64,000 nucleotides of DNA, taken from positions 95,439-159,438 of the forward strand of contig QHYK01000071.1 of assembly GCA_003224085.1 (NCBI GenBank), in the 5' to 3' direction. The position numbers and the translations under genes are program-made. The stretch's first letter is position 1, and every line of letters starts with the position of its first letter. Positions 9,624 to 18,963 of the stretch are shown here, one piece after another. A model generated the notes under the pieces. It saw only the letters and a program-made list of their open reading frames with translations, did no database searches and had not been told where the DNA came from. This stretch comes from Acidobacteriota bacterium. Lineage in GTDB: Bacteria; Acidobacteriota; Terriglobia; Acidiferrales; UBA7541.

Positions 9624-10010
9624 ATGCCCTCGGAATATCTGCTCAAGACCGAACCTTCTGAATATTCTTTTGCCGACTTGCAGCGCGACAAGGTCACAGA
9701 ATGGGATGGCGTTTCGAATCCTGTCGCGCTGAAGAATCTTCGCGAGATGGCCCCGGGCACTCGGCTCATTATTTACGAAACCGGTGACAAAAAAACTGCC
9801 GTCGGCACTGCGACCGTCGTCTCCGTAGATGCTTCCAACCTCAAGAATCCCGTGGTCACCATCAAGGCGGGAAAGCCTCTCGCGAAACCCACGACCCTGG
9901 CTCAAATCAAGTCCAATAAGCTCTTTACCCATTCGCCTTTGGTACGGCAGGGCCGTCTCTCGGTCGTTCCTCTCACCCCTGCCCAATACAAAGCACTGAC
10001 TGGCGACTGA
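9624..10010 (+). CDS. EVE domain-containing protein
   Basis: A 128-residue single-domain protein of the EVE/PUA-like fold. It starts with YLLKTEPSEYSFADLQRD, the classic EVE N-terminus, then TEWDGVSNPVALKNLREM and GTRLIIYETGDKKTAVGTATV. EVE domains bind modified bases in DNA or RNA, and the human homologue is THYN1. Start ATG 9624 follows a GGAGGT at about 9609-9614. It is slightly shorter than the usual 140-150 residues. No restriction or nucleic-acid-modification gene is adjacent, so its target is unknown. Confidence 0.88.
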   Translation: MPSEYLLKTEPSEYSFADLQRDKVTEWDGVSNPVALKNLREMAPGTRLIIYETGDKKTAVGTATVVSVDASNLKNPVVTIKAGKPLAKPTTLAQIKSNKLFTHSPLVRQGRLSVVPLTPAQYKALTGD

Positions 10011-10059
10011 TAGCTAAAACGCGCGTATGATGCGGAACGGCCCCAGGAGGCCGGTTTTC

Positions 10060-11124
10060 ATGAAACGCTCACTTCTTCTTTTCGCCCTGTTCTTTGCCGC
10101 GCCGGCGTTTGCGCAGCAGCCGCCGGAAATCCGTTTCCACTCCGCGCCGGACTTTCTGCAGCTTCCCTCTGATCTCTACCTTGGCGAAGTCACCGGCGTG
10201 GCGGTCAATTCGAAAGGACATGTTTTTGTGTTCTCGCGTGGCAGCACCACGGGGCCCGCTTATGGCGCAGCCGCCGCGCAACTCCTGGAATTCGGCCCTG
10301 ACGGAAAGTTTCTCCGCGAAATTGGCCATCATCTCTATGCTTGGTCGTTTGCACACACCGTAAAAGTCGACAAGGAGGACAACATCTGGGTCACCGACAA
10401 GGGCTCGGACATGGTGATCAAATTCAATCCCGAAGGCCGCGTCGCGCTCGTCTTCGGCCGCAAGCAAGAAGCTTCTGATGAAGGCACCGAACCGCTGAAG
10501 CACGTGAAGCCGCCGCTCCCCCCGGTGGACGGCATGTTCCGCCAGGTGACGGATGTCGCGTGGGATTCTGCGGGGAACACATACATCAGCGATGGCTACA
10601 TCAATTCGCGTGTGGCGAAGGTGGATAAAGATGGCAATTGGCTGATGTCCTGGGGCGAGCCCGGCGCGGGGCCCGGCCAATTCAACACGCCGCACAGCAT
10701 TGCGGTGGACACGCACGATAATATCTACGTCGCGGACCGCGGCAACCGCCGCATCCAGGTTTTCGATACTGCAGGAAGATTTCTTCGCCAGTTTGCGATT
10801 GACCTACCAACTCCTGCTGATGCGCGCCCCGCCATCGGCAATAAACCCAGCGCGACCACGGGCACGATGGCGCCGGGCGCGCCTTGGGCTATCTGCATTA
10901 CGACCGGGCCAAATCAAGTTCTTTACGCCTCGGACGCTTTTCCCGGGCGCATTTACAAAATGACTCTCGACGGCAAGGTTCTCGGGGTCCTGGGGAAGTC
11001 CGGGAAACAGCTTGGCCAATTCGGCTGGATCCACGAGATTGCGTGCCCCAGCGAAAACGAACTTTTCGTCGCGGAACTTCTGAACTGGCGCATTCAGAAG
11101 CTGAACCTTGAGACGACACACTAG
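10060..11124 (+). CDS. Exported NHL-repeat beta-propeller protein (peptidylglycine lyase-like)
   Basis: A secreted six-bladed NHL propeller related to peptidyl-alpha-hydroxyglycine alpha-amidating lyase. The signal peptide is KRSLLLFALFFAAPAFA. Repeats include EVTGVAVNSKGHVFVFSRG, TVKVDKEDNIWVTDKGSDMV, DVAWDSAGNTYISDGYINSRV and SIAVDTHDNIYVADRGNRRI. ATG 10060 is used because AGGAGG at 10045-10050 sits nine bases upstream and the signal peptide begins there; an upstream ATG at 10027 lacks both. In Acidobacteriota such proteins are common and rarely characterised. Lyase activity is possible but not shown by the sequence alone. Confidence 0.85.
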   Translation: MKRSLLLFALFFAAPAFAQQPPEIRFHSAPDFLQLPSDLYLGEVTGVAVNSKGHVFVFSRGSTTGPAYGAAAAQLLEFGPDGKFLREIGHHLYAWSFAHTVKVDKEDNIWVTDKGSDMVIKFNPEGRVALVFGRKQEASDEGTEPLKHVKPPLPPVDGMFRQVTDVAWDSAGNTYISDGYINSRVAKVDKDGNWLMSWGEPGAGPGQFNTPHSIAVDTHDNIYVADRGNRRIQVFDTAGRFLRQFAIDLPTPADARPAIGNKPSATTGTMAPGAPWAICITTGPNQVLYASDAFPGRIYKMTLDGKVLGVLGKSGKQLGQFGWIHEIACPSENELFVAELLNWRIQKLNLETTH

Positions 11125-11333
11125 CTTAGCAGCTAGAAACCTCCGGGTGGCTCAAAATTATCTATTGGTTCCGTCACATCCTTCCTGACTGGCGCGGAAC
11201 TGGGCGTTATTCAGACCAAATGGATGAAGAAAGGGAATTCCCCGGGCCAGAGTTTTGAGTGATATATCGAACCTGTGTTAATCTTTTCTCCCGCGCATGA
11301 ATTCATTTTGGCGCTCGTAGCCCCGCAACTTTC

Positions 11334-12947
11334 ATGGCAAATACTCTTCTTCCGATTCAAGCGGTAGCGCGCAAACTCGAAATTCCCGAAAAATATTTCG
11401 AGAAAATCGGCTCGGACAGCGGGAAGGTTCGGCTCGAACTTCTTTCCGATCCGGCCTTCAAGAAGCGCGGCAAACTCATTATCGTCACGGCGACAACTCC
11501 TACTGCAGCGGGTGAAGGTAAAACGGTTACCTCGATTAGCCTCACACAGGGCCTTGCGCATATCGGCAGGAAAGTGGTCATTACGTCCCGCGAGCCGTCG
11601 CTAGGGCCGGTTTTCGGCATGAAAGGAGGGGCGGCCGGCGGAGGGCTCTCGCAAATCGAGCCCAGCTCGAAGATCAATCTCCATTTCAATGGTGATTTTC
11701 ACGCCATCTCTTCGGCGCACAACTTGCTTGCCGCGCTAGCGGATGCCCATTTGTTTCACGGCAATGACCTGCATCTCGATCCCGGGCAAATCACCTGGCC
11801 GCGCGCCATGGACATGAACGATCGCGCGCTGCGCCACATCCGCCTTTCGCTCGATAGCAAAAAGGAAGATGCCAATCGGCAGTCCGGCTTCATCATTACC
11901 GCGGCTTCGGAAATCATGGCCATCATCGCGTTGGCGCGGGACCGCAAGGATCTTCGCAAGAGGCTGCAAGCGATCGTTGTGGGCGTTACGCGGGACGGCA
12001 AGCCGGTTTGCGCGAAGGACCTTGCCGCGACGGGCGGCATGATGGCGCTGCTGAACGAAGCGATTCTTCCCAATCTGGCGCAAACCACAGATGGCACGCC
12101 CGCTTTTGTTCATGCGGGACCCTTTGGGAACATCGCGCATGGAACGAGCAGCGTCGTCTCGCAGGAAATGGGATTGCGCCTCGCGGATTATGTCGTGAAC
12201 GAATGCGGGTTTGCTGCCGATCTTGGCGCGGAGAAATATTTCGATATTGTCATGCAGCAATCGGAAATCGTGCCGTCCACGGCAGTCCTAGTCACGACGG
12301 TGCGAAGCATGAAAAACCAGGGAAAAGGGGACTTTGAGCGCGGGCTGCCGAACCTCGGGAAGCACATAGAAATCTTGAAGGGTTTCGGCGTGCCAATCGT
12401 CGCGGCGATCAATCGCTTTCCGGACGATTCGGAATCCGATCTGAAACGGCTGGCGGCATATTGCGCGGGGCGCGGAGTTGCCAGCGCACTTTCGGAAGGC
12501 TTCGCGAAGGGGGGCCCGGGCGCGAAAGAGCTGGCGGAAAAGGTAGTCGCGACCATTGAGAAAAACCCTTCGCCTGCCGTTCACGCCCGGTATTCTTTTG
12601 ATGAGCCGCTGACGGATAAGATCAAGAAAGTGGCACAAGAAATTTATGGCGCTAGCGATCTGAAATTCTCCGACGAGGCGGCTGCCAAACTGAAGCAATT
12701 CTCCGACTGGGGTTATTCGAAATTGCCGGTTTGCATGGCGAAGACGCAATACTCCCTGTCCGACAATCCTAAGCTGCTGGGCGCGCCCACCGGTTGGACA
12801 CTCAACGTAACCGATGCTTCGCTTTCGGCCGGCGCTGGTTTTGTCGTCGTGATTTCCGGCAACATGATGCTAATGCCTGGCCTGCCGAAAGTTTCTCGCG
12901 CCGCCTCGATCGATGCGGACGATTCGGGAAAAATCGTCGGCATCTAA
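11334..12947 (+). CDS. fhs: Formate--tetrahydrofolate ligase
   Basis: Cytoplasmic ATP-dependent ligase joining formate to tetrahydrofolate to give 10-formyl-THF. The P-loop-like motif TPTAAGEGKTV, the EPSLGPVFGMKGGAAGGG segment, FNGDFHAISSAHNLLAAL and the WPRAMDMNDRALRHI region are all family hallmarks, as is the C-terminal GAGFVVVISGNMMLMPGLP. Length 537 is close to the usual 555. It lies alone with about 210 bases upstream (a short perfect hairpin at 11122-11137 without a T-run). It would feed one-carbon units to purine and serine/glycine metabolism and links loosely to the GcvT-like protein at 4.6 kb. Confidence 0.95.
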   Translation: MANTLLPIQAVARKLEIPEKYFEKIGSDSGKVRLELLSDPAFKKRGKLIIVTATTPTAAGEGKTVTSISLTQGLAHIGRKVVITSREPSLGPVFGMKGGAAGGGLSQIEPSSKINLHFNGDFHAISSAHNLLAALADAHLFHGNDLHLDPGQITWPRAMDMNDRALRHIRLSLDSKKEDANRQSGFIITAASEIMAIIALARDRKDLRKRLQAIVVGVTRDGKPVCAKDLAATGGMMALLNEAILPNLAQTTDGTPAFVHAGPFGNIAHGTSSVVSQEMGLRLADYVVNECGFAADLGAEKYFDIVMQQSEIVPSTAVLVTTVRSMKNQGKGDFERGLPNLGKHIEILKGFGVPIVAAINRFPDDSESDLKRLAAYCAGRGVASALSEGFAKGGPGAKELAEKVVATIEKNPSPAVHARYSFDEPLTDKIKKVAQEIYGASDLKFSDEAAAKLKQFSDWGYSKLPVCMAKTQYSLSDNPKLLGAPTGWTLNVTDASLSAGAGFVVVISGNMMLMPGLPKVSRAASIDADDSGKIVGI

Positions 12948-12982
12948 AGCAGACTTCCGGTGTTGCGTAGAGAGAGAAGCGG

Positions 12983-13729
12983 ATGACGGCTGCATCGCCA
13001 AGCTTGGGTGGAGCGCGCGGTTCAGGAGAGAGTTTCATCGAACCAGTGATGATTCGCATCCCGGGGCAGTGCTTTTCGATGGGATGCGAAATAGGCCGCG
13101 ATGACGAGAAACCGGTGCATCGCGTGTGGGTTGACTCGTTCGAATTGGCCGCCTACCAGGTGACGAATGCGGAGTACCAATGCTTTCTCGCGGCAACGAA
13201 CGCTTCGGAGCCTCCTTTTTGGACAGATCCCAATTTCAATGATGCGAAAATGCCCGTGGCAGCCGTTTCCTGGAATGAGGCTATGGCTTACTGCCATTGG
13301 CTGAGTAAGGCGACAGGCAGGAGTTATCGCCTTCCAACGGAAGCCGAATGGGAATGCGCCGCGCGTGGCGGGGCGGAAAGCTCGACCTACCCCTGGGGCG
13401 ATTCGCCCCCTGGGTCGCTTCCCGATTATGCGAACCGCTGGAGGAACGGGCCAGAGCCAGTGGGCCGGTATGCGCCTTACGCCTATGGGCTTTACAACAT
13501 TGGTGAGAATGTGCACGAATGGTGCTCGGATTGGTATGACGCGGGTTACTACAGCGATTCACCGGAGCGGAATCCGCAAGGGCCTGCCGATGGAGTTCGG
13601 AAGGCTTCGCGCGGAGGGTCCTGGCGGCACCATATCAAAGTGAGCCGCAACTCGGCGCGCTCGAGCATTCCGCCAGCGTTTCAATATGCTGATTACGGTT
13701 TTCGAATCGCGTGTTCCTGCGCGGGTTGA
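12983..13729 (+). CDS. Formylglycine-generating-enzyme (SUMF1/EgtB/PvdO) family protein
   Basis: A 248-residue FGE-sulfatase domain: MVRIPG-type strand (MIRIPGQCFSMG), PVHRVWVDSFELAAYQVTN, RLPTEAEWECAARGG, the YPWGD motif, NIGENVHEWCSDWY and the RGGSWRHH ... YGFRIA end. The family includes enzymes that convert a sulfatase Cys to formylglycine and iron enzymes that oxidise ergothioneine or ovothiol precursors. The two C-terminal cysteines of true FGE are not evident, and there is no N-terminal DinB domain as in EgtB, so the role is open. It lies 35 bases after fhs. An EgtD-like gene starts at the far end of the window but is 51 kb away. Confidence 0.88.
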   Translation: MTAASPSLGGARGSGESFIEPVMIRIPGQCFSMGCEIGRDDEKPVHRVWVDSFELAAYQVTNAEYQCFLAATNASEPPFWTDPNFNDAKMPVAAVSWNEAMAYCHWLSKATGRSYRLPTEAEWECAARGGAESSTYPWGDSPPGSLPDYANRWRNGPEPVGRYAPYAYGLYNIGENVHEWCSDWYDAGYYSDSPERNPQGPADGVRKASRGGSWRHHIKVSRNSARSSIPPAFQYADYGFRIACSCAG

Positions 13730-13960
13730 GGCGACAAAAATCAGGCACCCGCACGAAGGCATGGTTCGGCGGAGAATCTCCTTTTGTTTAGAGGTGTTGT
13801 TTGCGCACCACAGTACGTTGGTACTATAGCGAGTGGCCTGAGCGGGATGAAACCATAGTATGCTTATGGGGCTGCCCTAATTTTGGGCAGTTGTCGACGG
13901 CCTTGATACTTCACCCCGCCGGCGTGTCGCTCGCGCCCTAGCGCACAAAGGACAACGGAT
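13730..13960. other. Intergenic region with small inverted repeats
   Basis: About 230 bases between the FGE-like gene and the TonB-like hybrid. Two short hairpins are visible, AGTAC-gttg-GTACT near 13811-13825 and CTGCCC-taatttt-GGGCAG at about 13872-13890, but neither is followed by a T-run. No gene or known riboswitch pattern was recognised. Confidence 0.3.
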
Positions 13961-15688
13961 TTGTCTTCTGCAGAGGACAGAACCTCTTCGACAGTTTTGC
14001 CTTCACAGGGGGCGTCGAACTCTGCCCCGGAAGAGTTTCGCGTCGAAGCGCACCAAGATGACAGAAATCAGCCTGGATCTTCCGCCCCTTCAGCCGACGG
14101 GCCAAGCTCAAACGTTTTGGGAGCGAACGACTCGCCTGAGATAGCGCCTGAGGATCCGGGCGAGGATGCGACCCCCCCGCTGAAAACAAAACCCCTTTCA
14201 AAGGTGAACGCCGTAGCTCGCGAAATCCCCGTGAAAGTCACGGGCGCGCGGGCGGGAGGCGCTTCAGAAGAACGCGATCTCTTCGCGGAATCAACTACGA
14301 CCGTGCTGGTATTGGAGAAAGGCGCGATACTCCGGCTAACAGCCGCGGTGACGCCCCGACAACTCCTTTTCCTGACAAATGAAGAGTCGAAGCGCGAAGT
14401 GGTCACTCAAGTGATCCGGAAGCGCGTGCACCGTCCGACGGAGTGCTACGTTGAACTGGAATTCACGGAACCAGTGCCGGGATTTTGGGGCCTGGAATTT
14501 TCGGCGGCGACGGCCTTGCTTCCTAAAGACGCGAAGGTAATCGCAGCCGCGGAGTTGATCTCATCTGCGGAAACAACGGAAGACGAGCTTGAGGAAGCCG
14601 CCCCGCCCCCCAGTGCGGCGGAAGTGGAAGCGCTGAAGCGGGAAGTCGAGGCGCTACGCAGTCAATTGAATCTGCTTCAAACACAGCCGGAACCCGCGAA
14701 GAATGAATCCGCTGACACTATTCCCTATGCTCCCCCCGCTGAGCCGGCCGAGGCACCTGCACCGCCGCAAGCTGAGCCGCCTCGTTACGAATCGGAAAAA
14801 GTTGCCTGGGCGGAAATAACCGCGGATGCATTCCCCGAGGAAAGTGTGCCAAAGCCGGTCCGCACGAGCACGCCAGACCCGGTGGCGTTGCAGAAACCAG
14901 CCCTCGTCTTTCGCAAGTCACTGCCGCCGCGCAAACGGTCTTTCCGCGCACGAGGGCAATTCACTCCGGGCTTTCGAGCGGGAATGCTGCGGCTGGCCAT
15001 TCTCAGCAGCATCCTGGCCGCTTTGGTCGGCACGGCATGGTACAAAGGTTGGCTTCCTGGGATACATCAGCCAAAAAAGATTTCGGTTTCTTCCTTGCCG
15101 GGCGGGGTCACGACCCCCGTAGCGGCGCCGCCGCTGCCGAGTTCCGTGTCTCTAGGCGCGGCACCACCCAAGACCAGTTCCGGGAACAACCCGTCAATTC
15201 CCGTCAAAGCGGCATCGCCTGGTACGGGATTGCCGGGCGAAAATTCGGCGGAGGCTAGTGATACCGAGAAGGGCATCAATTCCTCTCCTCACATTGTGGC
15301 AGTGGAGAAGCCCGTGAAAAGAGAAAGGGGCGAACCGCCCGCTTCGATAAAAAAGGCCGCCCCAGTTAACGCGTCGCCGACGAAAGTGAGTAATCCAGTC
15401 CCAACTTCTGGCTTGAATTCCTTCGACATTCCGCCGAAGTTGATCAGGTCGGAGAAAGCCATTGCTTCGCTGAATGATTTGCGGGACTTTGAAACCGGAG
15501 ATGTGCTCATCGACGCGGTTATAGACAACGCGGGAAACGTCACATCGATGCGGGTGTTGCAGGGGCCTCCCTCTTTGCGCTGGCCAGCGTTGCAAGCGCT
15601 GAAAAATTACAAGTATGAGCCCGCACTCGAGAACGGCCGACCGGTGCCAGCCCACGTCACCGTCAAAATCAAGTTCCACTTTGAGTGA
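13961..15688 (+). CDS. Membrane protein with PilZ-like and TonB C-terminal-like domains
   Basis: A 575-residue hybrid. Residues 1-85 are disordered and rich in Ser, Pro and acidic residues. Residues 86-195 resemble a PilZ barrel (IPVKVTG ... GAILRLTAAVTPRQLLFLTN), but the Arg-rich RxxxR di-GMP motif is missing. A short coiled coil (AEVEALKREVEALRSQL) and a Pro/Ala-rich linker follow. One membrane helix lies near 342-364, then a long periplasmic linker, and residues 490-575 form a TonB C-terminal-like domain (GDVLIDAVIDNAGNVTSMRV ... ALKNYKYEPALENGRPV). The start is TTG 13961 with AAGGA at about 13946-13951. It could relay energy or a signal to an outer-membrane partner; no ExbBD is nearby. 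Confidence 0.75.
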   Translation: MSSAEDRTSSTVLPSQGASNSAPEEFRVEAHQDDRNQPGSSAPSADGPSSNVLGANDSPEIAPEDPGEDATPPLKTKPLSKVNAVAREIPVKVTGARAGGASEERDLFAESTTTVLVLEKGAILRLTAAVTPRQLLFLTNEESKREVVTQVIRKRVHRPTECYVELEFTEPVPGFWGLEFSAATALLPKDAKVIAAAELISSAETTEDELEEAAPPPSAAEVEALKREVEALRSQLNLLQTQPEPAKNESADTIPYAPPAEPAEAPAPPQAEPPRYESEKVAWAEITADAFPEESVPKPVRTSTPDPVALQKPALVFRKSLPPRKRSFRARGQFTPGFRAGMLRLAILSSILAALVGTAWYKGWLPGIHQPKKISVSSLPGGVTTPVAAPPLPSSVSLGAAPPKTSSGNNPSIPVKAASPGTGLPGENSAEASDTEKGINSSPHIVAVEKPVKRERGEPPASIKKAAPVNASPTKVSNPVPTSGLNSFDIPPKLIRSEKAIASLNDLRDFETGDVLIDAVIDNAGNVTSMRVLQGPPSLRWPALQALKNYKYEPALENGRPVPAHVTVKIKFHFE

Positions 15689-15821
15689 AAGTCCTTTCCT
15701 TCTTTTACTTCGCCACTTCAAAGACCAATGGGTGAATAGGTGCTGTGTGCTTGTGGGCAAGTTTGCAAGGGCGGTACAATGTTTTGACCACTCATTTGTT
15801 TTTCGATAGAGGAGAGTCGCC

Positions 15822-17396
15822 GTGGCCACCGCCGAACAGAAACCGCACATATCCGAGTTCACCAACGAGCCGTTCATTGATTTCTCCAAACCAGAGAACC
15901 GCAAGCGCATGGAAGAAGCTCTGAAAAAAGTGAAATCCGAATTCGGCCGCGAATACCCGATGTGGCTTGCCGGGCAAAGGGTAACGACACCGGAAAAGCG
16001 CAATTCCACGAATCCATCGCGCCCATCGGAAGTGATCGGCGTCTTCCAAAACACCGCGGCGGACATGGCCAAGCAGGCCGTTGAGGCGGCCAATAAATAT
16101 TTCGACACCTGGAAAAAAGTGCCGGCTCAGGAGCGCGTGAAATGCCTCTTCCGCGCGGCGCAAATCGTGCGCGAGCGAAAATTTGAGCTGGCTGCGCTGG
16201 TTTGCTACGAAGTGGGAAAAACGTGGGTGGAAGCGGACGCGGACATCGCAGAGACGATCGATTTCTGTGAATTCTATGGCCGCGAAATGCTCCGATTGGC
16301 CGAGCCCCAAAAGCTGACGCCGATGCGCGGAGAGCGCAACTATCTGGTGTATATTCCGCTGGGCGTCGGCGTGGTCGTTCCGCCGTGGAATTTCCCCAGC
16401 GCCATCATGGCGGGACTCGTTGTGGCCTCTCTCGTTACCGGCAACACTGTAGTTTTGAAGCCGGCGAGCGATTCCCCGACCATCGCGGCGAAATTCATTG
16501 ACATTCTTTTTGAGGCGGGGATTCCGAAGGAAGCAGTGAACTTCATCACCGGACCGGGCGGCGCCGTTGGCGACACTTTGGTGACGCATCCGAAGACGCG
16601 CTACGTCGGATTTACAGGCTCGAAAGAAGTTGGACTTCGCATTAGCGAACTGGCAGCGAAGCCCTCGCCAGGTCAAATCTGGATCAAGCGCACGGTGCTG
16701 GAAATGGGCGGCAAGGATGCCATTGTCGTGGACGAGGAAGCGGATGTTGATTCGGCCGTGGAAGGAACGGTTCAGGCGGCGTTTGGCTATCAGGGCCAGA
16801 AGTGTTCCGCATGCTCGCGCGCGATCGTCTCCGAGAAAGTTTACGACACGTTCCTGCAGAAGCTGGTTGAGCGCACCAAGAAAATCACCGTTGGTCCCAG
16901 CGATGATCCCAACAATTACATGGGGCCGGTGATCAACCAGTCGGCGATGAAGTCGATTTTGGATTACATCGAAGTAGGCAAAAAAGAAGGACGCTTGCTC
17001 ACCGGCGGAAAGCGCGCGCCAGGCGACGGCTATTTCATCGAGCCGACGATTATCGCGGATGTTCCTCCGAAAGCGCGGCTGGCTCAGGAGGAGGTGTTTG
17101 GTCCGGTGCTCGCGGTCATCAAAGCAAAGAACTATGCCGAAGCGCTGGAAATCGCCAACAATACGGAATTTGGTCTGACCGGTGCGGTCTATTCTAAGAA
17201 TCCGGAAAAAATCCGGAAGGCTGAAGAAACGTTCCACGTCGGAAATTTGTACTTGAACCGTAAGTGCACCGGCGCGCTGGTCGGCGCACATCCGTTCGGC
17301 GGCTTCAACATGTCCGGCACAGACTCCAAGACCGGCGGAAAAGATTATTTGCTGCTGTTCCTGCAAGCCAAATCCGTTGCGGAAAAAGTGAACTAG
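15822..17396 (+). CDS. pruA: L-glutamate gamma-semialdehyde (P5C) dehydrogenase
   Basis: NAD-dependent aldehyde dehydrogenase of the RocA/PutA type (524 residues), the second step of proline catabolism, making glutamate. Glu294 in LEMGGKDAIVVD and the nucleophile Cys328 in GYQGQKCSA are in place, as are the PPWNFPSAI cofactor segment and the C-terminal GGFNMSGTDSKTGG. Start GTG 15822 is preceded by GAGGAGA. The partner proline dehydrogenase is encoded separately at 54.5 kb, so PutA is split here. The neighbouring APC permease could import an amino acid for this path, but it is convergently transcribed and its substrate is unknown. Confidence 0.92.
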   Translation: MATAEQKPHISEFTNEPFIDFSKPENRKRMEEALKKVKSEFGREYPMWLAGQRVTTPEKRNSTNPSRPSEVIGVFQNTAADMAKQAVEAANKYFDTWKKVPAQERVKCLFRAAQIVRERKFELAALVCYEVGKTWVEADADIAETIDFCEFYGREMLRLAEPQKLTPMRGERNYLVYIPLGVGVVVPPWNFPSAIMAGLVVASLVTGNTVVLKPASDSPTIAAKFIDILFEAGIPKEAVNFITGPGGAVGDTLVTHPKTRYVGFTGSKEVGLRISELAAKPSPGQIWIKRTVLEMGGKDAIVVDEEADVDSAVEGTVQAAFGYQGQKCSACSRAIVSEKVYDTFLQKLVERTKKITVGPSDDPNNYMGPVINQSAMKSILDYIEVGKKEGRLLTGGKRAPGDGYFIEPTIIADVPPKARLAQEEVFGPVLAVIKAKNYAEALEIANNTEFGLTGAVYSKNPEKIRKAEETFHVGNLYLNRKCTGALVGAHPFGGFNMSGTDSKTGGKDYLLLFLQAKSVAEKVN

Positions 17397-17405
17397 ACCG
17401 TCAAC

Positions 17406-18785
17406 TCACGGCGCCGCGAACTTCATCAGCCGAAATACGGGATAACTCAGGACGAGCATTCCCAGGGCTAGCGGAGCATTCTTCTGGTCCGTGATGATCG
17501 AGCCGACCAAGAACAAAACCGAAGCCACCAGCGCAACTCCTGTGAGCCACGGGTAACCCCAAGCCCGATACGGGCGCGGCATCTCCGGCTCCCGATTTCT
17601 CAGGACAAAAACCGAAGTGTAAGAAAGCGTGTAATTCGCCACGAAGAAAAACGACAGCATGGCTGTGATGCGTTGGAAAGCGTCTCTACCCATGAAGGAG
17701 ATGAGAAGGAAGAGCACGCCTATGATGGTGCTGAGAAGCAGCGAGATGGTGGGTGTTCCGCCGGCGTTAACGATCGTCGCAGTACGAAAGAAGAGCCCGT
17801 CACAGCTCATGGCATACAGGGTCCGCGTGCAGAAAAGTTGATTGGCATTAAGACAGCTCAGCATGGAAATGACCATGATGGAGCGGATGATGGGATCGCC
17901 TAGAATTCCGAACACACGATTGGCAACCGTTCCAAGGACAAACGTATTGCCTGCGATTTCGTTCATGGGGACAATGTACAGAGCGCTGAGATTCAAGAGC
18001 AGGTAAATTCCCATGATGGAAATGACGCTGCCGAAAATGGCGCGCGGAATGTCGCGGCCGGGGTTACGCACTTCTTCGCCGAAATAGATGATGCCGTCCC
18101 AGCCGTCCACAGTGTAGATGACGGCCTGAGCTCCCAGCATGACCGCAATGGCGAGGGACCAACCGTATGGCAACGGAAGAATGGCAGAAGCAGGGTGTAT
18201 GGCGGCTTTATGCGCCGGGCCGCCCAGAAGAAAAGCTGCCGCGACAAGGATCACGAATGCGCCGGTCTTGAGCGCGGCCGTCAGGAGTTGCGCGCCGCTT
18301 CCCCAGCGGATACCGCGCCACTGCAAAACGCCAAAGGCCACAACGATGGCGACGGAGACGATTTTCAGCTTCTGCGGCCCGGCGAGGATTGAAAAAAGAT
18401 GCCCGCTATAATCGCTGATGACGATGGCGACGGCTGCCGCCGTGCCACAGGTGGAAAGCCAGTCGCTCCAGCCGACGATAAAGCCGGCATAGTCACCCAG
18501 CGCGCGCCGCGAAAAATTGTACTGCCCGCCGCTGCGAGGAATCGCGGCGCCAAGTTCGGCCATCGAAGAAGCACCGCAAAGCGCGTAGAGCCCGCCGAGA
18601 ATCCAAATGGCCAGAAACAACCACGCCGTAGGCAATCGCTTTGCGACCTCCCCGGGCGTGTAGACGATGCCCGCAGCGATCGTATTTCCAATGGCCGCCG
18701 CCATCCCAAACCACATGCCAAGCACTTTCAGCAGCCGGCCGCGGCGGTAAGGTTGAGTGGAAGACGCCAACGATGTGGTCGTCAA
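17406..18785 (-). CDS. APC-superfamily amino acid permease
   Basis: Inner-membrane transporter of 459 residues with about twelve hydrophobic segments. The N-terminus has the APC signature GMWFGMAAAIGNTIAAGI and ELGAAIPRSGGQYNFSRRALG, typical of helix 1 and helices 2-3 of amino acid antiporters and symporters. YTVDGWDGIIYFGEEVRNP is the conserved segment near helix 6. Substrate is not predictable. It converges on the P5C dehydrogenase gene (nine bases between the stops) and is not in an operon with it. Confidence 0.9.
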   Translation of the reverse strand: MTTTSLASSTQPYRRGRLLKVLGMWFGMAAAIGNTIAAGIVYTPGEVAKRLPTAWLFLAIWILGGLYALCGASSMAELGAAIPRSGGQYNFSRRALGDYAGFIVGWSDWLSTCGTAAAVAIVISDYSGHLFSILAGPQKLKIVSVAIVVAFGVLQWRGIRWGSGAQLLTAALKTGAFVILVAAAFLLGGPAHKAAIHPASAILPLPYGWSLAIAVMLGAQAVIYTVDGWDGIIYFGEEVRNPGRDIPRAIFGSVISIMGIYLLLNLSALYIVPMNEIAGNTFVLGTVANRVFGILGDPIIRSIMVISMLSCLNANQLFCTRTLYAMSCDGLFFRTATIVNAGGTPTISLLLSTIIGVLFLLISFMGRDAFQRITAMLSFFFVANYTLSYTSVFVLRNREPEMPRPYRAWGYPWLTGVALVASVLFLVGSIITDQKNAPLALGMLVLSYPVFRLMKFAAP

Positions 18786-18963
18786 TTGTCCCCGCTAGAG
18801 ATAAGGATAAGTGGGACCAACAAGGCGGTCATGATAACCCCCAGCGAGGAATTTGCAAGCGTGACAATTCCAATTAGAACGGAACGCCAGGTCCACAATC
18901 GAGGGCACAACTCCTGTCCATTTGCGTTAGACAGGAACAGTGTGCCGCTCTGTAAAGTATCAT

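Noticed and set aside
11122..11137. Perfect hairpin CTAGCT-TAGC-AGCTAG after the NHL gene
   Set aside because: No T-run follows, stem is A/T-rich; not a convincing terminator.
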